Source: an uncultured SAR86 cluster bacterium (GTDB taxonomy: Bacteria; Pseudomonadota; Gammaproteobacteria; Magnimaribacterales; D2472). From it: 40,542 nt of DNA. The position numbers and the translations under genes are program-made. The notes below the pieces were generated by a model. That model had not been told where the DNA came from. It worked only from the letters and a program-made list of their open reading frames with translations, and made no database searches. The stretch spans positions 1 through 40,542 of the forward strand of contig CABWZP010000008.1 in NCBI GenBank assembly GCA_902509965.1, given 5' to 3'. Below are positions 16,979-24,219 of the stretch, piece after piece (position 1 is the first letter of the stretch; every line of letters begins with the position of its first letter).

Positions 16979-17599
16979 ATGAGTTTTGAAGAATTAAGAG
17001 TAATCATCATAGTCTATGTATCTGCATTACTACCTATTTACTTAGTACTAAAGAATAGATCTGTCTTACCTGATTGGGTTCCAGGTATATATATTGGTGC
17101 ATTTATTACATGTGCTCTCGGGTGGGAGTTATGGTTCACCTATGGATGGGTTGATGGTGATTCTGTTGATATAAGACGTTCAGCAAACTTAAATCAATGG
17201 CTCCCTTTACATATAAATTGGTTAATGAACTCCTTGGCAGATGCTGGAACAATTACATTAGGTGGATTATGGCTCATGTGGATGCAGGCAAAGAAAGACT
17301 ATAAGATTTTTACATACTGGAACTGGTCAGCATTTAGTGTATTTATGCTTTGGTGTATTGGTCAAAATATTTTCGTTGAAATGTTTCTTTATCATGATCA
17401 ACTTTCCGAGGGTAAAGATTTATCTTGGGCACCTCTATCTCCAGCAGGACCATACCTTAACCCTGTATTATTTGAATTTAATGATCGGAGTCTAATGCTA
17501 CAAACTCAAATACCTTGGTTAATTCTTCCAGCGTTTATATATAAAGCAGTTATTCTTCTAAATAAAAAGGGGTCATATGAAATGACCCCAGAAGATTAA
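16979..17599 (+). CDS. Unrecognised multi-pass membrane protein
   Basis: I do not recognise this 206-aa protein. It has about five membrane segments (around 7-24, 37-54, 80-105, 117-137 and 176-195). It is unusually rich in Trp, many of them near membrane borders (GWELWFTYGW, NQWLPLHINW, GGLWLMWM). Conserved-looking polar positions inside or next to helices include Glu50, His77, Asn79 and Glu/His in EMFLYHDQ. There is no signal peptide or known motif. It is a single gene, divergent from the crotonase and converging on the copper-lipoprotein gene across a strong inverted repeat. Confidence 0.75.
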   Translation: MSFEELRVIIIVYVSALLPIYLVLKNRSVLPDWVPGIYIGAFITCALGWELWFTYGWVDGDSVDIRRSANLNQWLPLHINWLMNSLADAGTITLGGLWLMWMQAKKDYKIFTYWNWSAFSVFMLWCIGQNIFVEMFLYHDQLSEGKDLSWAPLSPAGPYLNPVLFEFNDRSLMLQTQIPWLILPAFIYKAVILLNKKGSYEMTPED

Positions 17600-17607
17600 G
17601 TAATAAT

Positions 17608-17659
17608 TTACTAGCTTGTTCGTTAGGAATGAGAGAGGTAAACCTAACCAAACTAGTAA
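17608..17659. terminator. Long imperfect inverted repeat between convergent genes, likely bidirectional terminator
   Basis: TTACTAG (17608-17614) pairs with CTAGTAA (17653-17659), and GTTAGG (17622-17627) pairs with CCTAAC (17643-17648). A TTG/CAA segment between them extends the stem, with a 3-nt bulge. It fills the 63-nt gap between two convergent stops. No U-tract follows on either strand, so it is not a classic intrinsic terminator; 3'-end stabilisation is an alternative. Confidence 0.5.
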
Positions 17660-17662
17660 TAC

Positions 17663-19546
17663 TTAATAATGCGACTTAGTTTTAAAGCTAAGCTCTCCGG
17701 AACTATTGGTTTGTCCATGGTAACCTTGTCCAGCTGGCATATAGAAGGTAATACCTGGATATTCTTTAAATTCATGTGCATGTTGATCGTCTCCAGCATC
17801 AGCTGTTCTTAAATAAACTTTATGTGTATAACCTGAAGCACCCTTGTATGGTCCTACAGAAACTGTGCCATTTACCTCTAATGCTCCAGAATTTTCACTA
17901 ATATCTAATTTTGATTGATCATATGTTGTCACTATTTCTATTCTTCCATTTGTATACATACCTGCATGGACTCCGCAATGAGGATATAGAACTGATGGTG
18001 TGTCAGCCGTTACAGTAAGAGTATTATTAGACTGGCTCCACCCTTCATTTGAACCAATATTATTATTTCCAGCAGTGTCATTTTGGGCAGTAGAAATTTC
18101 AAATGGATGTGCTGTGAAAACACTATTTGCAGTTGGCTCAAAGACAATAGTATCTCCAACTCTTGCATATATTACTAAAGGAGTTGAATCTGCATTAACT
18201 CCATCAACTGTATAGTATGCAGAGCCGCTATTTCCGACTGTATAGGTTGTTGTTCTAAAGTTTTCAACGTCTGTAAGATTCGTTCTTGAGCTTTTATCAG
18301 AAATCCATTGCAAAGTATCAAAAATTATTTGATCAACTTCAGCACTATCAACTGTATCATCCAAAATGCCTTTGAGAAGAGGAGTAACATAATCTCTTGC
18401 TGTCATTGAGAAATATGCTTGTTCATTATTTGAGTCAACATAAACCTTCTGTAAAAAAGAAGAGAAGCTTCCTGATAGATTTTCTAATTGTGCATTGGTA
18501 ACTGTATAGTTAGGTAAATCAAGATTAAGCAGCACGTCTCTCACAAGAGTTGTATCACCGAGGGAGGTTTCGGTTAGAGCATCTCTATTAAAAATCGCAT
18601 CATTGATTGTAGAAACAGCTGTTAAGTTCGAAGCACCAGACTGGGTTTGGAGGACGCTAAGGGATTCATACATCATAAGCAACTGAGTATTTACTAAGGC
18701 AGCTTTATTTGAAGCAGCATCATTAACACTTAAATAGGGATCATCAAAACGAATCATGAAGTTTGAGTCAACACCTAGCTTCTCCTTAAGGGATTGATAA
18801 GTGAACCTATTATCAACATAAAGCATAGTACTCAATGGTGAGATAACTAGATTTTGTTCAGTAGTAGGATCAATTAATCCCATAATAAATGAATCTGCGT
18901 CATCAGTAACAGGATTGAAACCATCTTCAGCTAATAATTTTATAGTGGTAGTAATATTGTCATCTAATTCTAATGAGAATGAACCATCAGAGTTAGTTGT
19001 TGTTGAGTAATATGCACCTTCACAAGTGTCATCTCCATCTGCATCAGTGGTCGCCATGCAAACAGTTGCAGATTGAATATATCCATCTCTAATCAAAACT
19101 CCATCAAAATTAAATGTTGTCGAATCATCGGAAGTGTCATTTGTTACCGTTACACTAAAGTTCTGACTAGCAGATGCAGTTCCATCTGTTACTGACACTG
19201 TTAGTGCATAGCTGTTATCGCTATTTGCGTCTGTAGGAAACTCAAAATCGGGTGCTGTAATGAAGGTAACAATGCCTGAAGAGCTTATATTAAATAATGA
19301 ACCATCTTCACCGCCGCTAATCGAGTAGGTTAATGAGTCTCCGTCTGCATCAGATGCTGAAACTGTAAAAGCGGATGTTTGGTTTTCTATAACAGAATAA
19401 GAAGTAGTAGATCCATCAATAACTGGTGGATTATTTGGGTTGTAGCCACCATCGCCACCACCTGAGCTAGAGCCACCACCGCCGCCACCACCGCATGCTG
19501 TTAATATTAAAAGGGGGAGTAATTTATTTATAATACTTTTTTTCAT
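17663..19546 (-). CDS. Large lipoprotein with cadherin-like repeat and C-terminal cupredoxin domain
   Basis: This 627-aa protein begins with a lipoprotein signal peptide ending LTAC (Cys18), followed by a Gly-rich linker. Residues about 40-135 form one cadherin-like module (SASDADGDSLTYSISGG ... VTDGTASASQNFSVTV) with acidic, Ca2+-binding-type loops. Residues 145-205 look like a surface beta-sandwich with a Cys pair (163, 175). The middle is helical. Residues about 430-540 look like a cupredoxin: His480 (AHPFEIS) and Cys524-x2-His527-x2-Met530 (YPHCGVHAGM), the ligand set of type-1 copper sites. The tail holds more histidines (589, 591, 610, 626). Anchoring in the outer membrane and copper binding or electron transfer are inferred. 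It is transcribed alone. Confidence 0.8.
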   Translation of the reverse strand: MKKSIINKLLPLLILTACGGGGGGGSSSGGGDGGYNPNNPPVIDGSTTSYSVIENQTSAFTVSASDADGDSLTYSISGGEDGSLFNISSSGIVTFITAPDFEFPTDANSDNSYALTVSVTDGTASASQNFSVTVTNDTSDDSTTFNFDGVLIRDGYIQSATVCMATTDADGDDTCEGAYYSTTTNSDGSFSLELDDNITTTIKLLAEDGFNPVTDDADSFIMGLIDPTTEQNLVISPLSTMLYVDNRFTYQSLKEKLGVDSNFMIRFDDPYLSVNDAASNKAALVNTQLLMMYESLSVLQTQSGASNLTAVSTINDAIFNRDALTETSLGDTTLVRDVLLNLDLPNYTVTNAQLENLSGSFSSFLQKVYVDSNNEQAYFSMTARDYVTPLLKGILDDTVDSAEVDQIIFDTLQWISDKSSRTNLTDVENFRTTTYTVGNSGSAYYTVDGVNADSTPLVIYARVGDTIVFEPTANSVFTAHPFEISTAQNDTAGNNNIGSNEGWSQSNNTLTVTADTPSVLYPHCGVHAGMYTNGRIEIVTTYDQSKLDISENSGALEVNGTVSVGPYKGASGYTHKVYLRTADAGDDQHAHEFKEYPGITFYMPAGQGYHGQTNSSGELSFKTKSHY

Positions 19547-19711
19547 AACGCATCCTAAGCCAAAAGGCTATTAAAACTGGGCGTCAATGAAAAGTGTTTA
19601 TAACAATATCAAAGCAAAGCAGTGGTTTGTAGTGATTAAGTTATTTTATATAACTTTATATGTCAAATAAAAATTATTTATTGTATTTAAAGGGATAAAT
19701 CACTATTTACT

Positions 19712-19728
19712 TTGTAGTTTTACTACAA
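19712..19728. other. Small hairpin after the GFA gene
   Basis: TTGTAG (19712-19717) and CTACAA (19723-19728) form a 6-bp stem with a 5-nt loop, 17 nt beyond the GFA stop on the minus strand. There is no strong U-tract, so terminator function is uncertain. The minus-strand core GTAGTAAAACTAC is close to the hairpin core at 24223-24235. The rest of 19547-19744 is AT-rich and should hold the promoter of the lipoprotein gene; no clear motif is visible. Confidence 0.35.
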
Positions 19729-19744
19729 TTAATGAATATTTTAA

Positions 19745-20203
19745 TTAAAAAGACTTGAGGAGAGTTTTTATATTTGAAATCATCGAAGGGTTTCCTTGAT
19801 AACTTTTTATTGAATCATCAGGACTATTCCAATCATGAGCTGAATCGGTAAAGAAATTTGAGTCTATCTTGAGCCAACTTGAATCCTCTAATGTTCCAGC
19901 TTTAATATAATAAATATGAGGTATTTCTTTTGCGTAGCTTATTACTCCTGATCCACAGTTCTCACAAAACCCCCTTCTAACATGACTTCCTGATGAACCT
20001 TTTACCTCATAGAACTTTAGCTGCCCTTCCATTGTAATATTCTTTTTGGCTACAAATAAAATAGTAGCCTTGCCAGAACCTGTAGATCTTTGACAATCTT
20101 TACAATGACAATTATGTGCTGATATTAATGAAGTTATATCAAACGAATATTTAATATTTCCACATTGGCATCTGCCAGTTTGGATAGAGGCAGTATTATT
20201 CAT
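19745..20203 (-). CDS. GFA-family (Mss4-like) zinc protein
   Basis: This 152-aa protein has the GFA/CENP-V cysteine pattern: Cys12 and Cys14 (RCQCG), Cys32, Cys34 and Cys37 (CHCKDCQRSTGSG), Cys80 and Cys83 (FCENCGSG). These bind structural and catalytic-like zinc. The family is named for glutathione-dependent formaldehyde activation, but most members have no proven reaction. The C-terminal DSAHDW region is common in the group. It follows the ABM-domain gene by 46 nt on the same strand; both are small stress- or detoxification-type genes. Confidence 0.88.
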   Translation of the reverse strand: MNNTASIQTGRCQCGNIKYSFDITSLISAHNCHCKDCQRSTGSGKATILFVAKKNITMEGQLKFYEVKGSSGSHVRRGFCENCGSGVISYAKEIPHIYYIKAGTLEDSSWLKIDSNFFTDSAHDWNSPDDSIKSYQGNPSMISNIKTLLKSF

Positions 20204-20249
20204 TTATGTCTCTTCATAAGTTATGGTCTTTATTTATACAATATAAACT

Positions 20250-20531
20250 TCAAACAAGTTTTAACATTTTGATATCTGGCATAGCAGTCATAAAAGCTCC
20301 CATCTCTGCTCCTAAGGCTTTAAAGTAATCTGTTTTTCCATGAAAGTCTTGAGATTCTTGATCTTTATACTTTTCTAAAAAAATGTAAGTTGTATCATCA
20401 TCTTTATATAGATCATAATAAATAACCCCTTCCTCATTAGCATTTACCATTTCTACTAGCTTGCTAGCTACTTCTTCAAAATCCTTTCCAGAACCCTCTT
20501 TGATTTTTAATGTCGCTATTACTCCAATCAT
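20250..20531 (-). CDS. Antibiotic biosynthesis monooxygenase (ABM) domain protein
   Basis: This 93-aa single ABM domain (dimeric alpha/beta barrel) resembles YgiN-type quinol monooxygenases: IGVIATLKIKEGSGKDFEE, GVIYYDLYKDDD, YIFLEKYKDQES and a terminal MLKLV strand. The start at Met3 (20531) is preferred, because AGAGG lies 7 nt upstream of it and only 1 nt from the ATG at 20537. It probably shares a transcript with the GFA gene. Function may be quinol oxidation or degradation of a small electrophile; cofactor-free chemistry is typical of the family. Confidence 0.85.
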   Translation of the reverse strand: MIGVIATLKIKEGSGKDFEEVASKLVEMVNANEEGVIYYDLYKDDDTTYIFLEKYKDQESQDFHGKTDYFKALGAEMGAFMTAMPDIKMLKLV

Positions 20532-20642
20532 ATTCATGCCTCTAAATGTTTAGATTTATTTTGGCATAGTATGTAAAGAAAAGGAAAACTTATAAAAAAT
20601 GTATTAATATAATTTAAAATAAATCTTTAAAAGGAGTTAAAT

Positions 20643-20867
20643 ATGATGATATCTAAATGGGAATACAAAATAGTTGATTTAAATAACTCAACATCTATGG
20701 GTTACAGCAATCCAGAAACTGAAGAATTTAAAGAAAAGCACAAAGGCGAAAACTGGAAATTAATAATGATGAACATTGAGATAAACAAACTTGGCCAAGA
20801 CGGATGGGAAATGGTTTCAATGAATGGTTCTCATGAAATTTACTTTAAACGCCCTGAGCAAACATAG
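20643..20867 (+). CDS. DUF4177 domain protein
   Basis: This 74-aa protein fits DUF4177: SKWEYKIVDL at the N-terminus, INKLGQDGWEMVSMNG and the terminal FKRPEQ. The function of the family is unknown; members are small cytoplasmic alpha/beta proteins. AAGGAG at 20631-20636 is 6 nt before the ATG at 20643 (a second ATG follows at 20646), one of the best ribosome binding sites in the window. It stands alone, divergent from the ABM gene, and its stop directly abuts the stop of the convergent lipoprotein gene with no gap. Confidence 0.85.
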   Translation: MMISKWEYKIVDLNNSTSMGYSNPETEEFKEKHKGENWKLIMMNIEINKLGQDGWEMVSMNGSHEIYFKRPEQT

Positions 20868-21329
20868 TTATCTTTTTTGACAGATCTCTTTAGATTTAGC
20901 AGTTAGTTGCAAAAGTTTGTCATCACTTAGGTTGTTTATATCATAATTTCTATCCATTAGATCTAGGATTTTATAAATATATATATGTCCTAGCTCTCTG
21001 TCTTTTTTAAAAGCTACATCTAAAGCTGACAGGTTCATGAAGTTACTATTTTCTCTATCTTTCTTTGAAGAAAGTGATATTAAAAAATCTTTTACCTCAG
21101 CATCATCCTCAGAAGCATTAAACTTTATTAAGGTATTTTTTTTATATTCATCTGATCTTATAAGGCTATTGATGTTTGCATTGATACAGTCTGACCTTAA
21201 GATTTCTGGAGTGCAATCAATAAGCACAGTTGCCATTTGAGTATCTACTTTAGTGCATTCAACTTTAGATTGATCTGAAGAACACCCTGTAATTAATGCA
21301 ACAATTAGCATTCGATTTAATAAATGCAT
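20868..21329 (-). CDS. Small hypothetical lipoprotein
   Basis: This 153-aa protein has a short lipoprotein signal ending LITGC (Cys16). The mature part is helical and charged, with Cys25, Cys39, Cys48 and Cys150 that could form disulfides. The stretch LSALDVAFKKDRELGHIYIYKILDL resembles an ankyrin-like helix pair, but I cannot assign a family. It is the last gene of the minus-strand run from 24174, 7 nt after a 54-aa membrane ORF. Met7 at 21311 is an alternative start. Confidence 0.7.
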   Translation of the reverse strand: MHLLNRMLIVALITGCSSDQSKVECTKVDTQMATVLIDCTPEILRSDCINANINSLIRSDEYKKNTLIKFNASEDDAEVKDFLISLSSKKDRENSNFMNLSALDVAFKKDRELGHIYIYKILDLMDRNYDINNLSDDKLLQLTAKSKEICQKR

Positions 21330-21336
21330 ATTGGAT

Positions 21337-21501
21337 TTACAGAATAAAAAATATAAATTGATAGAAAATAAATGGAAGAACGATAAAGAAAAAGCTAAAT
21401 TTATATAAATTAAAGTTTTCTTCTCCTTTAGTAAAAAAAATAAAAGCTATCATTCCTAAAATTGTTAAAAGGAATGCTGCAATGACTTGGTTTAAATCCA
21501 T
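21337..21501 (-). CDS. 54-aa membrane protein (small ORF)
   Basis: ATG at 21501, stop TAA at 21337-21339. The product has two hydrophobic segments, VIAAFLLTILGMIAFIFF and FSFFFIVLPFIFYQFIFFIL, joined by the polar TKGEENFNLYK. It lies 2 nt after the yajQ stop and 7 nt before the lipoprotein start, which supports a real gene in an operon. No homologue is recognised. The ribosome binding site is weak (AGAG). Confidence 0.6.
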   Translation of the reverse strand: MDLNQVIAAFLLTILGMIAFIFFTKGEENFNLYKFSFFFIVLPFIFYQFIFFIL

Positions 21502-21503
21502 TT

Positions 21504-21986
21504 TTAGTCTCTAAAATTATTAAATTGAAGAGGAAGATCATATTTTTGATCTTTGATAACTTGGATGATTTGTTGAAGATCATCTCTTTTTTTACCATTT
21601 ATGCGAATGCTATCACCTTGAATCGATGCTTGAACTTTAACTTTTGATTGTTTAACTAAAGTAGTTATTTTTTTTCCTAATTCTCTATCTATACCCTCTT
21701 GAAGAGAAATCTCCTGCCTTGCTGATCCGTTTGCAACTTCTACTATTCCAGGCTTAAGCGCTCTTAGATCAATGCCTCTTTTAGACAAAGATTCATGTAA
21801 AACTGGCTCCATTTGTTTAATTTGAAAATCTTCCTTGGTAGAAAGATTGATTTGTTTGTCAGTTAGAGTAAATTCTGCGCCAGTGCCCTTAAAATCAAAT
21901 CTAGACTTTAGAACTCTGTTAGCTTGATCTACAGCGTTGGTTAATTCATGTATATTTAATTCTGATTTAATGTCGAAAGAAGCCAT
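21504..21986 (-). CDS. yajQ: YajQ family cyclic-di-GMP / nucleotide-binding protein
   Basis: This 160-aa protein is a complete YajQ (DUF520): MASFDIKSELNIHELTNAVDQANR, RFDFKGTGAEF, the GIDLRALKPG region, a long helix with GKKITTLVKQSKVKVQASIQGD, and the end RVNGKKRDDLQ-like followed by LPLQFNNFRD. In Xanthomonas a homologue binds cyclic di-GMP and acts with a transcription factor; in E. coli nucleotide or tRNA binding was reported. It is cytoplasmic. Here it sits among very small membrane ORFs, which is not a context I know for yajQ. Confidence 0.96.
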   Translation of the reverse strand: MASFDIKSELNIHELTNAVDQANRVLKSRFDFKGTGAEFTLTDKQINLSTKEDFQIKQMEPVLHESLSKRGIDLRALKPGIVEVANGSARQEISLQEGIDRELGKKITTLVKQSKVKVQASIQGDSIRINGKKRDDLQQIIQVIKDQKYDLPLQFNNFRD

Positions 21987-22084
21987 AGCATTTTTAATTA
22001 ACTTTTGTTTTATTTTGGCATAATCAATTCTACTTCGCCATATGAAGTATGGTTTTTAAAAATTAATCTTCCTAAACCGGTAAC

Positions 22085-22630
22085 TTATTTAATTTGACTC
22101 CTCCGCATATCAGCATCAAATTCTGGAAATGCTCCAATGTAACTTGTTATAAGCTTAATATGATCTTCAAATAGGGATTTATTATCAGCATCAAATTCAG
22201 GTAAAAGCTTTATATGAGTAAGTTGCTGAACTATCTCTTTTACAGACATATCACCCCAGTAATACACCTCAGCCATAGTTCTTGTTGCACGTTCTTCAAA
22301 TGATTGAGACTCAAGATTGTTTCTGTAGGTGTTTATTGATTCTACTTGCGAAAATATATTATCAAGTGTTTCCTTGTCTTTTAACTCACTTTTTTCAAAC
22401 TTATAAATAAGTCTTAGGGTTTGATATTGTGGTTCATTTGAATTGATCATGAGCCACATAAAATATGAAGCTTTTTCTTTTTCTGAGTTAAATTGAATAT
22501 CTTTAACTTCACTATGAAAAGTTACACAGTACTCTTTTAGCTTTTCAATATATTGATCAATTGATTCACCGGTTTGTATAAATGGAACCTTGGAAAGCTT
22601 TAAGGACAATGGTTCTGTTTGTTTAGACAT
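22085..22630 (-). CDS. Hypothetical protein with a C-terminal short repeat
   Basis: I do not recognise this 181-aa soluble, mostly helical protein. A visible feature is a repeat near the C-terminus: LLPEFDADNKS and, 25 residues later, AFPEFDADMRRS. At the DNA level 19 nt are shared at 22108-22126 and 22183-22201 with one mismatch. The segment WGDMSVKEIVQQL precedes the first copy. No signal peptide or membrane helix. It starts 3 nt after the stop of a 33-aa membrane ORF and is separated from yajQ by 98 nt. Confidence 0.7.
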   Translation of the reverse strand: MSKQTEPLSLKLSKVPFIQTGESIDQYIEKLKEYCVTFHSEVKDIQFNSEKEKASYFMWLMINSNEPQYQTLRLIYKFEKSELKDKETLDNIFSQVESINTYRNNLESQSFEERATRTMAEVYYWGDMSVKEIVQQLTHIKLLPEFDADNKSLFEDHIKLITSYIGAFPEFDADMRRSQIK

Positions 22631-22633
22631 CTA

Positions 22634-22735
22634 TTAAGATCCAAAATCTTTTAGATACTTATAAACATAAATAACAAACGCCAAAACAATTGTGTAACCA
22701 ATCAGTTGGCCATACTTTTTATAAAATTCCATCAT
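22634..22735 (-). CDS. 33-aa single-TM micro-ORF
   Basis: ATG ATG at 22735/22732, stop at 22634-22636. It encodes a short polar start (MMEFYKKYGQ), one hydrophobic helix (LIGYTIVLAFVIYVY) and a charged tail (KYLKDFGS). It lies 3 nt before the 181-aa gene and 10 nt after a 27-aa ORF. There is no clear ribosome binding site. Position, topology and neighbours support it; size alone does not. Confidence 0.5.
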   Translation of the reverse strand: MMEFYKKYGQLIGYTIVLAFVIYVYKYLKDFGS

Positions 22736-22745
22736 GCTATTTGAT

Positions 22746-22829
22746 TTACCAATTAATCTTATCTTTTACGACATAGTAAAGTAGGCAAATTAATACGATA
22801 TTTCCAATTATGTAGGTTGAATAATCCAT
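22746..22829 (-). CDS. 27-aa single-TM micro-ORF
   Basis: ATG at 22829, stop at 22746-22748. It encodes MDYSTY, one hydrophobic helix (IIGNIVLICLLYYVV) and the tail KDKINW. It is 6 nt after the stop of the 34-aa ORF and 10 nt before the 33-aa ORF. No ribosome binding site is visible. It is the middle one of three consecutive micro-ORFs. Confidence 0.42.
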   Translation of the reverse strand: MDYSTYIIGNIVLICLLYYVVKDKINW

Positions 22830-22835
22830 AGAATT

Positions 22836-22940
22836 TTAAGCAAAAATCTTTACAAAAATAAAGCCAACAACAGAAACGCTTAAAAATAAGATTCCAACAA
22901 GCTTTAGCATTCCTACTGATTCATCTTTATTATTGTCCAT
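22836..22940 (-). CDS. 34-aa single-TM micro-ORF
   Basis: ATG at 22940, stop at 22836-22838. It encodes an acidic start (MDNNKDESVG), one hydrophobic helix (MLKLVGILFLSVSVVGFIFV) and KIFA. It begins 18 nt after the ctlX stop. The organisation (charged N-terminus, single helix, very short basic tail) is that of a genuine small membrane protein. No ribosome binding site is visible. Confidence 0.5.
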   Translation of the reverse strand: MDNNKDESVGMLKLVGILFLSVSVVGFIFVKIFA

Positions 22941-22958
22941 AGAATCAGTATACAGATT

Positions 22959-23834
22959 TTAAAACAATTCTAATATCATACATCGCAAGGAGCCTCCACC
23001 GACATTCTCAATATTAGTTAAGTTTGTGTGCAATATCTTCGGATAATAACTAGAAAGTTCTAAAAGATTTTTCTTAGAAAAGTTACTATAGGCCCTCGAA
23101 GACATTAACAATATTTTATTGTTATCTCTATCTTTAACTTCAATACAATTTCCACAAAAGTTCTTAACTTCTTCCTTAGATAAGGTAATAACTCTATGAT
23201 GCTTTTTTAATAGAGCTTCGATAGTATTCTCTTTAATGAGATCAGATCCAAGACAGGCAATATTTGAACCAATAAACATAACCACATTGGTGTGATAGAT
23301 AGGTACATCATCTAGATAAGAACTAAAAAGATTTAATGTATACCCTCTTCTATTTGCCCAATGAGTTGCTAATTTAACAGAAGACCTTTTCGATACTGAC
23401 ATATAAGCAATTTTGTTAATCCTATCAAGAACCAAAGATCCAGTGCCCTCTAAAAATTGATTATCTTTTTCATATGTTGAAAAATCATTTTTAAGCAAGT
23501 AAGCATTTTGTAGAAAATTTATATTTTCTTTTGATCTTTCTAGTCTTCTATTTGGATTAAGCATGCTAAAAAGGTCATAAGTTTTATCAAAATATGTAAT
23601 TACCCAGTTATTTGGAAAAATTCCGTCTAAGCATTCTTTAGGGCTATTTAAGGTTTGAAAAGCAATATTATTTTTATCAAGAAGTTTTGTTAATTCAAAG
23701 TGTTCTTTTTCTACAAGATCAGATAATTCTTTTGAGTTGTTATTACTCTGAAATATATTGGTTTTTGCTGATATTTCGTCATATCCAAAAGAAGCTGGTT
23801 TGACTAGAACTAAATTATTTGATGATTGAATCAA
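22959..23834 (-). CDS. ctlX: CtlX-type citrulline-utilisation hydrolase (amidinotransferase/DDAH superfamily)
   Basis: This 291-aa protein belongs to the guanidine-modifying pentein superfamily, CtlX branch. Readable landmarks are KPASFGYDE at the N-terminus, DGIFPNNWV (71-78), NPNRRLER (93-100), FLEGTGSLVLDR with Glu129, IYHTNVVMFIG with catalytic His181, and the terminal GGGSLRCM with nucleophile Cys285. The family hydrolyses C-N bonds of arginine- or citrulline-like compounds and is annotated in citrulline use. Usual length is about 300 aa. It is flanked on both sides by very small membrane ORFs rather than by arginine-catabolism genes, so the substrate could differ. Confidence 0.9.
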   Translation of the reverse strand: MIQSSNNLVLVKPASFGYDEISAKTNIFQSNNNSKELSDLVEKEHFELTKLLDKNNIAFQTLNSPKECLDGIFPNNWVITYFDKTYDLFSMLNPNRRLERSKENINFLQNAYLLKNDFSTYEKDNQFLEGTGSLVLDRINKIAYMSVSKRSSVKLATHWANRRGYTLNLFSSYLDDVPIYHTNVVMFIGSNIACLGSDLIKENTIEALLKKHHRVITLSKEEVKNFCGNCIEVKDRDNNKILLMSSRAYSNFSKKNLLELSSYYPKILHTNLTNIENVGGGSLRCMILELF

Positions 23835-23882
23835 TCTAATGTGTAAGGTACTTAATGACTGCTGTTATAAAAAAGAACTAGC

Positions 23883-23960
23883 TTAACTAAAGAAGAAAGT
23901 TAATAGAATTATTACTCCACAACCTAGAATCACCCAATTAACCCAATTATTCATACTCAT
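23883..23960 (-). CDS. 25-aa single-TM micro-ORF with good ribosome binding site
   Basis: ATG at 23960, stop at 23883-23885. It encodes MSMNNWVNW, one hydrophobic helix (VILGCGVIILLTFFF) and a final Ser. GAGGT is placed about 8 nt before the ATG, a far better ribosome binding site than its small neighbours have. It lies 48 nt upstream of ctlX and may act as its leader gene. Confidence 0.55.
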   Translation of the reverse strand: MSMNNWVNWVILGCGVIILLTFFFS

Positions 23961-24000
23961 AAGATTTACCTCTATTTATTTTGTGAATATATCCTTAATA

Positions 24001-24174
24001 TTATTTTTCTTCTGGTTTCCCATTCCTATCAATAAAGAATAGGTAAGTTATAAAGGACAACATTACTATACTGCCCCAATCTCCATTATTTAAAAGATAA
24101 TCATAAATGGTATAAAAAGTAACAGAAAGTGAAACCAACCAAAAGTGTCTTCCATAAGCTAATAATTTTTTCAT
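24001..24174 (-). CDS. 57-aa membrane protein (small ORF)
   Basis: ATG at 24174, stop at 24001-24003. The product MKKLLAYGRHFWLVSLSVTF... has two hydrophobic stretches (about 11-28 and 35-48) and the hydrophilic tail DRNGKPEEK. It is the first gene of the minus-strand run leading to ctlX and yajQ. No good ribosome binding site is seen; TATACT lies about 7 nt upstream, so a leaderless or near-leaderless transcript is possible. Confidence 0.55.
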   Translation of the reverse strand: MKKLLAYGRHFWLVSLSVTFYTIYDYLLNNGDWGSIVMLSFITYLFFIDRNGKPEEK

Positions 24175-24219
24175 TTAAAAAGTATAAACTAGATTTATAA
24201 CCTATCAAGTGTGAGCTAG

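Noticed and set aside
19450-19500. Simple repeat rich in CCACCG/CCGCCA
   Set aside because: It encodes the Gly-rich linker after the lipobox of the lipoprotein, common in surface lipoproteins; not an independent repeat element.
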